DNA from: Desulfovibrionaceae bacterium
GTDB lineage: Bacteria > Desulfobacterota > Desulfovibrionia > Desulfovibrionales > Desulfovibrionaceae
Assembly: GCA_910575755.1 (NCBI GenBank)
Contig: CAJTFO010000006.1
Coordinates: 52,349-113,138, forward strand
Direction: 5' to 3'
DNA length: 60,790 nucleotides
A program made the translations under genes and the position numbers. The notes below the pieces were generated by a model that had not been told where the DNA came from, made no database searches, and saw only the letters and a list, made by a program, of their open reading frames with translations. Of the stretch, positions 36,634-46,064 are shown piece by piece. Numbering within the stretch: position 1 is the first letter of the stretch; each line of letters begins with the position of its first letter.

Positions 36634-37581
36634 CTACTTCTGCGACTTCTTGTAAAAGTCCACCATGGACTGGCCTTCCGGAATATAGGCCTCGAACATC
36701 TTGCGCAGGTCGTCGCCGCTCTTCCAGGTGGCGATGGAACCGGCGTTTTCAAAGCGCTGCGCCACATCGGGGCGCGCAAGAATGGTCTTGAAGGTGTTTT
36801 CCAGATAGGCGCGCTGTTCAGGCTTCAAGCCATGCGGCGCGGCGATGTACCGGCCCACGGCGCTGTTGATGTCAAAACCGAGCTCCTTGAGGGTCGGCGC
36901 GTCAGGAAAACGCTTGCTCCGCTCCGGCGAAAACACGGCCAGAACTTTCATTTTTCCGATGGAGCCTGATACGCCGCCCGATGGCACTATGGCCGCATCC
37001 ACCTGACCGCCCAGCAATGCCGGGGCCACCTTGCCCGCGCCGTCGATGGAAACATGGTTGAAGGGCACATTCTCCGCTTTGAGCCGCAGGGCCGGGATGT
37101 GCGTGGGCCCCATGATTTCGCAGATGCCGAGATTGACCTTGCCCGGATTGGCGCGCGCCTGCGCAATGAGTTCCTCGGCGCTCTTGATGGGGCTGTCGGC
37201 GCTGACGGCAAGGTAAACTTCTTCCAGGCAGAGCAGCGAGATAAAGTCAAAGCTGTCCAACGTATACCTGGCGCGTCCGGTAATGCCGTCAAGGACGAGC
37301 AGGGGATAGGAATGAATGCCGATGCTGTAGCCGTCCGCTTTCTGGCGGGCGAGTTCCGTCATGCCGATGAGACCGGTGCCGCCCGGTTTATAGATGAACG
37401 ACAGGGGCTGCCCGGTGAGTTCCTTGAATTCCTTTTCGATGAGACGCGCCGCCTGTTCGCCCCCGCCGCCGGGATTGAAAGGCACAATGATTCTGATGCT
37501 CTTGTCGGGATATTCCCCGGCCAGGCAGGATGCTGACGACATGCCCAGCGCCAGCAGCAATATCATGATATAACGCAGCAT
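36634..37581 (-). CDS. TTT solute-binding protein TctC (copy 2)
   Basis: This 315-residue protein is the first gene of the operon, with AAGGAGG before the ATG. Signal peptide MLRYIMILLLALGMSSASCLAG has a Cys at position 19, so lipoprotein processing is possible. The TctC pattern GEYPDKSIRIIVPFNPGGGGEQAARLIEKE and GGTGLIGMTELARQKADGYS is clear, and HVSIDGAGKVAPALLGGQVDAA marks the second lobe. It should deliver the ligand to the fused TctAB of the next gene. Confidence 0.93.
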   Translation of the reverse strand: MLRYIMILLLALGMSSASCLAGEYPDKSIRIIVPFNPGGGGEQAARLIEKEFKELTGQPLSFIYKPGGTGLIGMTELARQKADGYSIGIHSYPLLVLDGITGRARYTLDSFDFISLLCLEEVYLAVSADSPIKSAEELIAQARANPGKVNLGICEIMGPTHIPALRLKAENVPFNHVSIDGAGKVAPALLGGQVDAAIVPSGGVSGSIGKMKVLAVFSPERSKRFPDAPTLKELGFDINSAVGRYIAAPHGLKPEQRAYLENTFKTILARPDVAQRFENAGSIATWKSGDDLRKMFEAYIPEGQSMVDFYKKSQK

Positions 37582-38072
37582 ATGTTTCCTCCTTGCGTAG
37601 ATCGAGAACCGGGAACCTGTTAAAATTTTAACAAGATTATTCAGGATTCATGCCAAGCCGCCTGTGTAAAGTTTTTATTATTAAAAACAGTATGTTATTA
37701 GATTTTCCAATAAAATTCCTTCGATGATTGTATCCAAATTTGAATAATATTTGTTCAAATATGAATAGTATTGCCGCGCCATCACCAGGAGCGACATACA
37801 GGCAAGGACAGTTCTGATACGCTGCCGCACGCGCAAGACGGCAGAGACGGGACTATGACCGCCGCTGTTGTCCAATGAAAAAATTTTGTGAAAAAAGAGG
37901 AGAAGTTGACGGCGCTCGCGCATTGAGAGCTTGCGGCGTGCGCCGTTCCATGCCCGATGGGGCAAAGGAGGAGGGGCGGCCAGGTATTACTGAATTGGCT
38001 GGTGGCGTAAGCTATGGTTTTCTGGTAGAAACCGCTCAGGATTTACACAGAACCAGGCAGGAGGTTTCCGGC
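37582..38072. promoter_or_regulatory. 490-bp AT-rich control region upstream of the transporter operon
   Basis: No credible gene. A perfect palindrome GTTAAAATTTTAAC (37619-37632) lies about 40 bp before the tctC start. On the minus strand TTGGCA, 17 bp, TGTTAA overlaps it as a possible promoter. Further up, ATTTGAA (37738-37744) and TTCAAAT (37754-37760) form a 23-bp dyad, another regulator-site candidate. The strong drop in GC suggests a control or recently acquired segment. No regulator gene is adjacent. Confidence 0.45.
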
Positions 38073-38279
38073 ATGATCTCCCCAATAGACGCCATAAACT
38101 ATACTATGGCCCATGTCAGCAAAATCCCTGATGAGGCTCATTATTATCTTGCGTCACTACCGTTGCAAGACAACAGGCCATTGATGGATCAGGCAAACTT
38201 TCATCTTGTTGACAGAAACATCAGCATGTCGCAGATAGGATTTGACTACTATTATAACATTGTTACATATCGAGTGTAG
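38073..38279 (+). CDS. Small protein of unknown function
   Basis: The ATG at 38073 has a strong AGGAGG 8 nt upstream and gives 68 residues ending QIGFDYYYNIVTYRV. The frame stays open for 66 codons further upstream, but that part is basic and has no ribosome site. The middle, DEAHYYLASLPLQDNRPLMDQANFHL, is not one I recognise. Base composition is lower in GC than the neighbours. It could be a real small gene or the end of a decayed one. Confidence 0.45.
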   Translation: MISPIDAINYTMAHVSKIPDEAHYYLASLPLQDNRPLMDQANFHLVDRNISMSQIGFDYYYNIVTYRV

Positions 38280-38394
38280 CAAAATCTAAATGCCATGCCG
38301 CTCTGGGCTAGTGTTCCGCAAGAAACAGCAGCGGCTTGCAAAGCAGGCGGCCCCCCTGATTGAGGGCTTTTGCGCCGAATATTTTCGGCAGATC

Positions 38395-38416
38395 ATTGAA
38401 AATTTACATTTTCAAT
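38395..38416 (+). promoter_or_regulatory. ARG-box-like operator upstream of argG
   Basis: ATTGAAAAT-TTAC-ATTTTCAAT is a perfect dyad resembling the ArgR half-site pattern of AT-rich 18-bp ARG boxes. It lies about 140 bp before argG. Confidence 0.5.
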
Positions 38417-38432
38417 TGAGAAATGCTATAGG

Positions 38433-38452
38433 GCCGCCTGAAGGCGGCTTTT
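38433..38452 (+). terminator. Hairpin in argG leader
   Basis: GCCGCC-TGAA-GGCGGC followed by TTTT. It ends upstream transcription or attenuates argG. Confidence 0.65.
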
Positions 38453-38552
38453 CAACAGACATGCGATTGCCCTGCGGCCAGCAGCTTGCGGGCTTGCGCG
38501 CCGGCGTTTTTTGGGCAATACTGTTCCCCCGAATCCACAAGGGGGCTTTACC

Positions 38553-39758
38553 ATGCAGAAGATCAAAAAAGTCGTGCTTGCCTATTCCGGCGGGCTGGAT
38601 ACATCCGTCATTCTCAAATGGCTGATCACCGCCTACCAGTGCGAAGTGATCACCGTCACCGCTGACCTGGGCCAGCCCGAAGATCTTTCCGGCGTGGAGG
38701 AAAAAGCGCTGAAAACCGGCGCTTCCAAAGCCTATGTGCTGGATCTGCGCGAAGAAATGGCCCGCGACTTTGTTTTTCCCATGATGCGCGGCGCGGCCCG
38801 CTATGAAAACCGTTATATGCTGGGCACCTCCATCGCCCGGCCCTGCATCACCAAGGCCCTCATCGACATCGCCCGCAAGGAAGGCGCCGACGCCATCGCG
38901 CACGGGGCCACGGGCAAGGGCAATGATCAGGTGCGCTTTGAGTTTTCCGCCAAGGCCCTGGCCCCGGATATCCGGGTCATCGCGCCTTGGCGCGAGTGGG
39001 ATCTCATGTCCCGCACGGCCCTGACCGCCTTTGCCGAAAAACACGGTATCTTCATTTCCAGCGAGGCCAAACGCTACAGCATGGATGCCAATATGCTGCA
39101 TACCTCCTTTGAGGGCAGCGAGCTGGAAAACCCCGGCAACGCGCCGCATGAAAGCTGTCATGACCGCTGCACGCCCGTGGAACAGGCCCCGGACGAGCCT
39201 GAAACCGTCGAGGTGGGCTTTGAGGCCGGCAATCCCGTTTCCGTGAATGGCGAAAAAATGTCGCCCTATGCCGTTATCAAAACCCTGGCCGATCTGGCGG
39301 GCAAACACGGCATCGGCCGCGACGACATGGTGGAAAACCGCTATGTGGGCATGAAGTGCCGCGGCGTGTACGAAAACCCGGCGGGCACGCTGCTTTTCGC
39401 CCTGCACCGCGACCTGGAAGGCATCTGCATGGATCGTGAGCTGCTCGGCATCCGCGACATGCTGGCTGTGCCCTATTCCCACGCCGTCTACAACGGATAC
39501 TGGTTCTCGCCCGAACGCGAGGCCATGCAGGCCTTTTTCGACAAGTCGCAGGAGACTGTCACCGGCACGGTGCGCGCCAAACTTTACAAGGGCGGCGTCT
39601 GGCCCCTGGCCCGCACCTCTCCCTGCTCGCTTTTCTCCGAAGATCTGGCCACATTCGAGGGCGGCGACTACGACCACAAGGACGCGGCGGGCTTTATCCG
39701 CCTCAATGGCCTGCGCCTGGGCATGTACGCGGCCATCAGGAACAAGCTCGGAAAATAG
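38553..39758 (+). CDS. argG: Argininosuccinate synthase
   Basis: This 401-residue enzyme makes argininosuccinate from citrulline and aspartate with ATP. The start [20 protein letters not shown] contains the PP-loop SGGLDTS. Later landmarks are [38 protein letters not shown] and [27 protein letters not shown] precedes ATG; the longer frame adds 14 non-conserved residues. Downstream a terminator separates it from argH, so argH may have partly separate expression. Confidence 0.96.
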   Translation: MQKIKKVVLAYSGGLDTSVILKWLITAYQCEVITVTADLGQPEDLSGVEEKALKTGASKAYVLDLREEMARDFVFPMMRGAARYENRYMLGTSIARPCITKALIDIARKEGADAIAHGATGKGNDQVRFEFSAKALAPDIRVIAPWREWDLMSRTALTAFAEKHGIFISSEAKRYSMDANMLHTSFEGSELENPGNAPHESCHDRCTPVEQAPDEPETVEVGFEAGNPVSVNGEKMSPYAVIKTLADLAGKHGIGRDDMVENRYVGMKCRGVYENPAGTLLFALHRDLEGICMDRELLGIRDMLAVPYSHAVYNGYWFSPEREAMQAFFDKSQETVTGTVRAKLYKGGVWPLARTSPCSLFSEDLATFEGGDYDHKDAAGFIRLNGLRLGMYAAIRNKLGK

Positions 39759-39781
39759 TTTTTCTCCGGACGCGCATCCAG

Positions 39782-39818
39782 GGCCCCGCTCCCGCTTCGG
39801 CAAGGGCGGGGCCTTTTT
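39782..39818 (+). terminator. Terminator between argG and argH
   Basis: GGCCCCGC (39782-39789) pairs with GCGGGGCC (39806-39813), followed by TTTTT. Confidence 0.8.
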
Positions 39819-39835
39819 ACAACCATAAGGGATAC

Positions 39836-41233
39836 ATGATGAAAACAAATCAGAGCTGGGGCGGCCGCTTTGCCGAAGGCCCCAGAGAAGCTGTGGCCCG
39901 CTATACGGATTCCCAAACCTATGACCGGGCGCTCTACGCCCAGGACATCCGCGCCTCCCAGGCTCACGCCCGCATGCTGGGCCGTCAGGGCGTCATCACG
40001 CCGGAAGAGGCACGCATTCTGGTTGAAGGGCTGGACACGGTGCGCGCGGAGATCGAAGCCGGCTCCTTTGCCTGGAAGCCGGAACTGGAAGACGTGCACA
40101 TGAATATCGAAGCCCGGCTTACCGAACTGACCGGCGATGTGGGCAAGAAGCTGCACACAGGCCGCAGTCGCAATGATCAGGTGGGGCTGAGTTTCCGCCT
40201 CTTTGTGGCTGACAGGCTGGAAGTCTGGCGGCAACGCGCCGCCGGACTCTGCGCGGTTCTGCTCAAACGCGCGGTCGAGCATCAGGATGACATTCTGCCC
40301 GGCTGCACCCATTTGCAGCCCGCCCAGCCCGTGAGTCTGGCCCACCATCTGCTGGCTTACGCCTGGATGTTCCGGCGCGACGCCCTGCGCCTGGGGGATA
40401 CCCTCAAACGGGTGCGCGTTTCGCCGCTGGGCGCGGCGGCCCTGGCCGGGACCACCTATCCGCTGGACCCGCAAGGCGTGGCCCTTGAAGTGGGCTTTCC
40501 CGAAATTTACGGCAATTCCATGGATGCCGTGTCAGATCGGGATTTTGTTCTGGAGGCCCTGTTCGACGGCGCGGCGATTATGATGCACCTCTCGCGCCTT
40601 TGTGAAGAAATCATTCTCTGGGCCAACCCGGCCTTTGGCTTCGTGAAGCTGCCCGATGGCTACGCCACAGGCTCTTCCATCATGCCGCAGAAAAAGAATC
40701 CGGATGTGGCCGAGCTGATGCGCGGCAAGACCGGTCGGGTTTACGGAGCCCTCACGGGCCTGCTCACCACCATGAAGGGCCTGCCCCTGGCCTATAACCG
40801 CGACATGCAGGAAGACAAGGAAGGCTTTCTGGACGCGGACCGCACGGTGGAGTCCTCCCTGCGGCTCATGGCGGGCATGCTGGTGGAGCTGACCTTCCGC
40901 ACAGAGCGCATGCGCGAAGCCTGCAAGGCGGGCTTTCTCAACGCCACGGAACTGGCTGATTATCTGGTGGGCAAGGGGCTGCCCTTCCGCGAGGCGCATC
41001 ACGTCACCGGCCAGGCCGTGGCCGCCGCCGAACGTGAAGGCAAGGGTCTGGAAGACCTCGCCTTGCCGGAATTGCAGGCGCTTGAACCGCGCATCGACAG
41101 CGATGTTTACGCGGTGCTGGACTATGCGGCCGCCGTGCGGCGGCGTGAAACGCCGGGCGGCACAGGTCCGCGCTCGGTGACGCGCCAGATGGAGCAGCTT
41201 GGACAATGGCTGGCGGGTTGGGACAAGGCATGA
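39836..41233 (+). CDS. argH: Argininosuccinate lyase
   Basis: This 465-residue fumarase-superfamily enzyme splits argininosuccinate to arginine and fumarate. Conserved regions: [53 protein letters not shown] and the signature [23 protein letters not shown]. An alternative ATG follows at 39839. Full length. Confidence 0.96.
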   Translation: MMKTNQSWGGRFAEGPREAVARYTDSQTYDRALYAQDIRASQAHARMLGRQGVITPEEARILVEGLDTVRAEIEAGSFAWKPELEDVHMNIEARLTELTGDVGKKLHTGRSRNDQVGLSFRLFVADRLEVWRQRAAGLCAVLLKRAVEHQDDILPGCTHLQPAQPVSLAHHLLAYAWMFRRDALRLGDTLKRVRVSPLGAAALAGTTYPLDPQGVALEVGFPEIYGNSMDAVSDRDFVLEALFDGAAIMMHLSRLCEEIILWANPAFGFVKLPDGYATGSSIMPQKKNPDVAELMRGKTGRVYGALTGLLTTMKGLPLAYNRDMQEDKEGFLDADRTVESSLRLMAGMLVELTFRTERMREACKAGFLNATELADYLVGKGLPFREAHHVTGQAVAAAEREGKGLEDLALPELQALEPRIDSDVYAVLDYAAAVRRRETPGGTGPRSVTRQMEQLGQWLAGWDKA

Positions 41234-41333
41234 GCGCGCCCCGCTCTCACAAGCACACGGGCTGGAAAAGTCCCCTGCCGTTCTGAGCGACGGCGCGCAT
41301 GTTCCGCCCACGCAAAGCCATGAGGAAAACGCC

Positions 41334-42212
41334 ATGCCTGATCCCCGACAGCCAGAGCTGACTCTGGAGACTCCTTCCAGCGCATGCTGGCCGGAATGGG
41401 CGGAAGAGGCGCGCCTGGACGACGCTCTGGCGGCTTCGGCCTATGAGGGCACGCCGCCGTCCTGCCGGGCGGCGCTGAAAACCGGTCTGGCCCTGGCCCA
41501 TATGCATTTTGGTCAGAGTCCCGGCTGTCTGCGCGAAGGCCGCCGAGATCCCCATCTGGGCTTCTGGCGGTACACGGCCTCTTTTCCCGCGCCCTGGGCC
41601 GTGCTGGCCTTTACGCCCGAATATACGGCGGCGGCGCGGCTGACGGCGGCCTGTGCCCCAGCCCTTCTGGCCGGCGTGCCTCTGGTGGGCGCGGTCTGCG
41701 TGGGCGGCGCGCCCGCCAGCCCTGCTTTGGTCAGTCTGGAACTCAGCGGCGTGGAGGACATCTTTCTTCTGGATGAAACCGGCCTCTGTGCCCTGCTGGA
41801 AGAAAGCCAGCCAGGACCGGGCCGTCTGGTGCTGCTGCACAAAGGGGAACTGGACAACGTGGCTCACGCGGCCCGCACACTGGGCCTGCCCTGCCATGAG
41901 GAACGCCGCGCCCCGGCCCTGAATCTGCCCGACCCCGACGCCTTTGATCTGAACATTCTGGCCTTCGCTCAGGGCGACGCCCTGGAGCAGGCCCTGGAAG
42001 CCGCGCGGCCCCCCCTGCCGGCGGCCATCTACCTCAGGCCCGAGGCGGCGCGTACCCACTGCAAGCCCCAAAGCCACGATCCCTTGCCCTGTGCGGGGGC
42101 TCTGGCCCTTTCTCCCGGCTGCGAAGGCTTCTGGCTGCATGCCGGGCTGACGCCGGATTTCTTTATGGTTTCGCGCCTGGCTTTTGGCCCGCTCCAGGGT
42201 ATTCAGCGCTGA
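41334..42212 (+). CDS. HisD/aldehyde-dehydrogenase-fold-like protein of unknown function
   Basis: The ATG at 41334, with GAGGAAAA 8 nt before it, gives 292 residues. PWAVLAFTPEYTAAARLTAACAPALLAGVPLVGAVCVGG and GPGRLVLLHKGELDNVAHAARTLGLP resemble the nucleotide-binding fold of histidinol or aldehyde dehydrogenases. The catalytic residues of those enzymes are not evident and the protein is short. It follows argH by 100 bp and ends at a strong terminator, so it may be an accessory gene of the arginine region. Function unknown. Confidence 0.6.
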   Translation: MPDPRQPELTLETPSSACWPEWAEEARLDDALAASAYEGTPPSCRAALKTGLALAHMHFGQSPGCLREGRRDPHLGFWRYTASFPAPWAVLAFTPEYTAAARLTAACAPALLAGVPLVGAVCVGGAPASPALVSLELSGVEDIFLLDETGLCALLEESQPGPGRLVLLHKGELDNVAHAARTLGLPCHEERRAPALNLPDPDAFDLNILAFAQGDALEQALEAARPPLPAAIYLRPEAARTHCKPQSHDPLPCAGALALSPGCEGFWLHAGLTPDFFMVSRLAFGPLQGIQR

Positions 42213-42240
42213 CCACGCGAAATGCCCTGACGGCGCAAGA

Positions 42241-42285
42241 GGCGCTGATGAGCCTGAAAAACGCGGTTTTCCGGCTCATCAGCGC
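42241..42285. terminator. Long hairpin after the HisD-like gene
   Basis: GCGCTGATGAGCC (42242-42254) pairs with GGCTCATCAGCGC (42273-42285); the loop itself contains GAAAA/TTTTC pairing. Confidence 0.7.
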
Positions 42286-42319
42286 TGGCGCCCGCTTTCG
42301 CGACCGCCGGAGCCAATGC

Positions 42320-42657
42320 TTTTTCAAAGGCAATTCGCTCTAAACCTCCAGATTCAACCGTTGGCCGACTCCGGTAGAGGCAACCCGCAACTGTTCGGCC
42401 ATTTCTGAAGATTCCTGCATGGTTTTGCTGATAATCACATTGCTCATGGCCTGCTCCGCCGGAATACCGTTGCGCAACAGTTCCTGGGTACTCTGAAAAG
42501 TGCCGTTGTCCTGAATAGCTTCCATATCCTGCCCTCCGAATCATATTTATTTCTTCGTTGTCATTTGCTGTATCGACGGATTGCCATTCCTCTTTAGAGC
42601 GGGCGGCAGCTCTGGAGGCCTCAAAAGCGGATGCCTTTTTCAAAGGCAATTCGCTCT
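42320..42657. repeat. Two exact copies of a 22-nt element
   Basis: Bases 42320-42341 and 42636-42657 are identical (starting TTTTTCAAAGGCAATT, ending CGCTCT) and flank the small minus-strand gene at 42340-42525. A diverged third copy (18 of 22) lies at 9192-9213. The second copy contains the hairpin GCCTTT-TTC-AAAGGC. Confidence 0.7.
42340..42525 (-). CDS. Small conserved protein, possibly YjfB-like
   Basis: This 61-residue protein starts at ATG 42525 behind GGAGGGCAGGAT. The sequence LLRNGIPAEQAMSNVIISKTMQESSEMAEQLRVASTG and a hydrophobic end resemble small YjfB-type proteins sometimes linked to motility, but the match is weak. It is flanked by a duplicated 22-nt element. Strong ribosome site and normal codon use make it a likely gene. 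Confidence 0.55.
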   Translation of the reverse strand: MEAIQDNGTFQSTQELLRNGIPAEQAMSNVIISKTMQESSEMAEQLRVASTGVGQRLNLEV

Positions 42658-42734
42658 GAAACGCGGCCAACTCTTGCGGGAGTTCGCAAAAAACCGTACC
42701 ACTCAGCAATAACGTCAGCCAGCCGGAGCCAGAC

Positions 42735-44777
42735 ATGCCCCCAGTCAGCCACATCCGCAACATCGGCATCATTGCCCATATTGATGCGGGCAAGACCACC
42801 CTTTCCGAACGCATGCTTTTTTACAGCCGTAAAATCCACCGCATGGGCGAGGTGCACGATGGCGCGGCCACCATGGACTATATGCCCGAAGAACAGGAGC
42901 GCGGCATCACCATCACTTCAGCCTGCACTTCCTGCCAGTGGCGGGAGCGGACCATCAATCTCATTGACACGCCCGGCCATGTGGACTTCACCATTGAGGT
43001 GGAACGCTCCCTGCGCGTGCTGGACGGAGCCGTGGGCGTGTTCTGCGCCGTGGGCGGCGTGGAGCCGCAGTCCGAAACGGTCTGGCGGCAATCCGAGCAT
43101 TTCGGGGCGCCCAAGATCGCCTTTGTGAACAAGATGGACCGGCTGGGGGCGGATTTCGAGGCCGCGCTGGAAAGCATGCGCCGCCGTCTCCGGGCCAACG
43201 TCGTGGCCGTGACCGCCCCTCTGGGCCAGGGCGAGGCTTTTTCCGGCGTGCTGGATCTGATCAGTGGCGAAACCCTCACCTTTGATCCGGCGGATCAGGG
43301 CCGCACCGTGCTGCGCGTGCCCTTCAGCCCGCACGAAGCCGAGCTTGCCGCGCCCTGGCGCGAAACCCTGCTGGAAAAACTGGCCGAGGCCGATGATGCC
43401 TTTCTGGAACTCTGGATGGATGGTTCCTTCAGTCCGGAGGACATCCGCGCCGCCCTGCGCCGGGCCACGCTTTCCCGCGCGCTCACGCCCGTGCTCTGCG
43501 GCTCGGCCCTGCGCAACATGGGCATACAGCCCGTGCTGGACGCGATCTGCGACTACCTGCCCTCGCCTCTGGATGTGGCCGCGCCCGTGGGCCGCGACGC
43601 CCAGGGCCAGGAAGAAACGGTGGAGCCGGACCCGGACGCGCCGCCCGTGGCCCTGGTTTTCAAGGTGCTGATGGAGAACGGACGCAAACTGTCCTTTTTG
43701 CGCCTCTACGCCGGGCGAATCAGGGAAGGCGATTCACTGCGCAATGTGGCGCAAAAGAGCGATGACCGCGTGGGCCGCATCTTCCGCCTGCATGCCGACC
43801 GGCGCGAGCAGCTTGAATCGGCCTCGGCCGGAGAAATAGCGGCGGTGGTGGGCTTGCGCGCGGCCCATACCGGCGAAACCTATGCCGCGCGGGGTCGCGA
43901 GCTTGCGCTGGAATCCATCGGGGCCTGCGCGCCCGTGCTCACTCTGGCTCTGGAGCCGCGCAACGCCGATGAGGGCAAAACCCTGGACGAAGCCCTGGCC
44001 CGCTATGTGGAGGAAGACCCCACCATCCAGGTCAGCCTGGATGACGATTCGGGCACGCGCATGCTTTCCGGCATGGGAGAACTGCACCTGGACGTGCTGC
44101 TGGAGCGCATGCGCCGCGAATACGGCATCAGTCCGCGCGCCGGTCAGCCGCAGGTGGTGCTGCGCGAGACCGTGCGCAAAGAGGCTGAGGCCGAAGCCGC
44201 TTTTGATAAAGAGCTGGGCAGGGAGCGCCATCAGGGCGCGGTTTCCCTGCGTGTGACTCCCCTGCCCCGGCATGCGGGCAATCAGGTGCGTGTGGGCGAC
44301 TTTCTGCCCGCGGATCCGCGGGAGGCCCGCAAACTTCTGCCCCCGGCCCTGCTTCAGGCGGCTCTGGATGGCGTGCGCGACGGCCTGCAAAGCGGCGAGC
44401 TGACCGGCTGGCCGGTGGTGGATGTGGCCGTAACCCTGACCAATGTTGAGCGGCGCGAGGGCCTGACCACCGCGCCGGGCTGCCACATGGCCGCCGGGCA
44501 GGCTTTGCGCGAGGCCCTGTCCAGGGCCGCGCCCGTGGCTCTGGAACCCATTATGAAAGTGGAAATCAACGTGCCCGATGACTTTCTGGGCCCGGCCATC
44601 AGCCTGCTCAACACAGCCGGCGGCAAAGTGGAAGAGCTGGAGGACCACGCCGGGCGCAAGCTGCTGCGGGGCACGGCCCCTCTGCGCCGTCTGTTCGGCT
44701 TTTCCACCTCCCTGCGCTCGGCCACGCAAGGCCGGGCCGGGCTGATGCTGACCTTTGACCGCTTTGACCTGCCCTGA
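42735..44777 (+). CDS. fusA: Elongation factor G paralogue (EF-G2 type)
   Basis: This 680-residue translational GTPase has G1 AHIDAGKTT, G2 ERGITITSA, G3 DTPGHVD and G4 NKMD, then domains II-V of EF-G with GMGELHLDVLLERMRREYGI and a C-terminal LFGFSTSLRSATQGRAG. It is isolated from the str ribosomal cluster, where the main fusA normally sits, and is shorter by about 10-20 residues. It is therefore probably a second EF-G used for recycling or under stress. rsmA follows 7 bp later. Paralogue status is inferred from context. Confidence 0.85.
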   Translation: MPPVSHIRNIGIIAHIDAGKTTLSERMLFYSRKIHRMGEVHDGAATMDYMPEEQERGITITSACTSCQWRERTINLIDTPGHVDFTIEVERSLRVLDGAVGVFCAVGGVEPQSETVWRQSEHFGAPKIAFVNKMDRLGADFEAALESMRRRLRANVVAVTAPLGQGEAFSGVLDLISGETLTFDPADQGRTVLRVPFSPHEAELAAPWRETLLEKLAEADDAFLELWMDGSFSPEDIRAALRRATLSRALTPVLCGSALRNMGIQPVLDAICDYLPSPLDVAAPVGRDAQGQEETVEPDPDAPPVALVFKVLMENGRKLSFLRLYAGRIREGDSLRNVAQKSDDRVGRIFRLHADRREQLESASAGEIAAVVGLRAAHTGETYAARGRELALESIGACAPVLTLALEPRNADEGKTLDEALARYVEEDPTIQVSLDDDSGTRMLSGMGELHLDVLLERMRREYGISPRAGQPQVVLRETVRKEAEAEAAFDKELGRERHQGAVSLRVTPLPRHAGNQVRVGDFLPADPREARKLLPPALLQAALDGVRDGLQSGELTGWPVVDVAVTLTNVERREGLTTAPGCHMAAGQALREALSRAAPVALEPIMKVEINVPDDFLGPAISLLNTAGGKVEELEDHAGRKLLRGTAPLRRLFGFSTSLRSATQGRAGLMLTFDRFDLP

Positions 44778-44784
44778 GGCCCCC

Positions 44785-45624
44785 ATGCCCGCATCTCTGA
44801 AAAACAGCCGGCCCGCGCCGCGCGCCAAGAAAAGCCTGGGACAGCACTTTCTGCGCCGGGAAGAGATCTGTGCGCGCATTGCCGCCCTGCTGCTGCCCCG
44901 CCCTGAAGACCGCGTGCTGGAAATCGGCCCCGGCCCCGGCGCGCTGACCAGAGCGCTGGAGGACGGGCCGCATGCCTGCCTGCTGCTGCTTGAAAAAGAC
45001 CGCCACTGGGCGGCGGAGCGGCAACGCCTGGCCGGACCGCGCACTCAGGCAGTGCTGACGGACGCCCTGCGCTTTGACTGGAGGCGCATCGGCCCGGAGC
45101 GCCCCTGGAAAATCATCGGCAATCTGCCCTACAATGTGGCCTCGCCTCTGATCTGGAATATTGTATCCCAAAGCCGGGGCCTGAGCCGGGCCGTGTTCAT
45201 GGTTCAGAAAGAAGTGGGGCAACGTCTGGCCGCCGCGCCCGGCAACGGCCATTACGGCGCGCTCTCGGTCTGGGTGCAAAGCCACGCCCGGCCGCGCCTG
45301 GAATTTGTGGTGGGGCCAGGCGCATTCAGCCCGCCGCCCAGGGTGGATTCCGCCGTGCTGTCCTTTGAGCCGCTACCGGCCGAAGCTCTGCCCGACCGTC
45401 CAGACGCCCTGTCCCGCCTGCTGCGAATATGCTTTCAACAGCGCCGCAAACAGTTGGGCGGCATCTTCCGTCGCGCGGGACTGCCGCAACTGGAAGAGGC
45501 CCTGGAACGGACAGGGCTGGCCCCCCATCTGCGGCCGGAAGCTCTGCACAAGGAAGATTTCCTGCGCCTTGCCGCTTTTTTGCCGCCGAATCTTGACAAG
45601 CAGGGCCAAAAGAGGTTGAGTTAA
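44785..45624 (+). CDS. rsmA: 16S rRNA (adenine1518/1519-N6)-dimethyltransferase
   Basis: This 279-residue protein (KsgA) dimethylates two adjacent adenines in helix 45 during 30S assembly. AKKSLGQHFLRREEI is the family start, EIGPGPGALT binds AdoMet and NLPYNVASPL is catalytic. The C-terminal part has FQQRRKQLGGIFRR. The start ATG 44785 has GAGG close by; an ATG 10 codons upstream lies inside the EF-G gene. Co-transcribed with the EF-G paralogue. Confidence 0.95.
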   Translation: MPASLKNSRPAPRAKKSLGQHFLRREEICARIAALLLPRPEDRVLEIGPGPGALTRALEDGPHACLLLLEKDRHWAAERQRLAGPRTQAVLTDALRFDWRRIGPERPWKIIGNLPYNVASPLIWNIVSQSRGLSRAVFMVQKEVGQRLAAAPGNGHYGALSVWVQSHARPRLEFVVGPGAFSPPPRVDSAVLSFEPLPAEALPDRPDALSRLLRICFQQRRKQLGGIFRRAGLPQLEEALERTGLAPHLRPEALHKEDFLRLAAFLPPNLDKQGQKRLS

Positions 45625-45721
45625 GCCCGCTTCATACTGGTGCTGTATGAAGATTTCGCGCCACGGACTTGGCGAGTCCGGCGCAAGTTGTTTTTTGGCA
45701 AATTTTCAGGAGGGTATGTTG

Positions 45722-45994
45722 ATGACCAAAGCTGATCTGGTTGAAAAAATTGCCGTCAGGGGCAATCTGACCAAGGCCGCCGCTGAACGCGCGCTCAACG
45801 CTTTTCTGGCTTCCGTGGAAGAGGCGCTGAGCCAAGAGGCCAAGCTGACGCTCACCGGCCTCGGCACTTTTGCCGTGGAAAGCCGCAACGCCCGCCAGGG
45901 CCGCAACCCGCGCACCGGCGCTACCCTGACCATCCCCGCCTGCAAGATGGTCAAGTTCCGTCCCGGCAAAATGCTTAAAGACGCCCTGAATTAG
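45722..45994 (+). CDS. hup: HU-family DNA-binding protein
   Basis: This 90-residue histone-like protein bends and compacts [39 protein letters not shown] is the dimerising helical part. [41 protein letters not shown] carries the DNA-gripping arm with the RNPRTG tip. AGGAGG lies 8 nt before the ATG at 45722. The leader has a small hairpin CTTCATAC/GTATGAAG (45630-45652). A terminator follows. Confidence 0.95.
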   Translation: MTKADLVEKIAVRGNLTKAAAERALNAFLASVEEALSQEAKLTLTGLGTFAVESRNARQGRNPRTGATLTIPACKMVKFRPGKMLKDALN

Positions 45995-46038
45995 AAGCAA
46001 ACAGCTTTGGGAAGTTACACGCTCAAAATCTGAATCTG

Positions 46039-46064
46039 CACGCGCTTGCTTCGGCGCGTGTTTT
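46039..46064 (+). terminator. Terminator after HU gene
   Basis: CACGCGC (46039-46045) pairs with GCGCGTG (46054-46060), followed by TTTT. Confidence 0.8.

Noticed and set aside
37681..37965. 94-codon minus-strand frame upstream of the transporter operon
   Set aside because: No ribosome site, basic and low-complexity start, and it covers the AT-rich dyads that look like control DNA.
42203..42814. 203-codon minus-strand frame between the HisD-like and EF-G genes
   Set aside because: It crosses a terminator hairpin, both repeat copies and a better-supported 61-residue gene in another frame.
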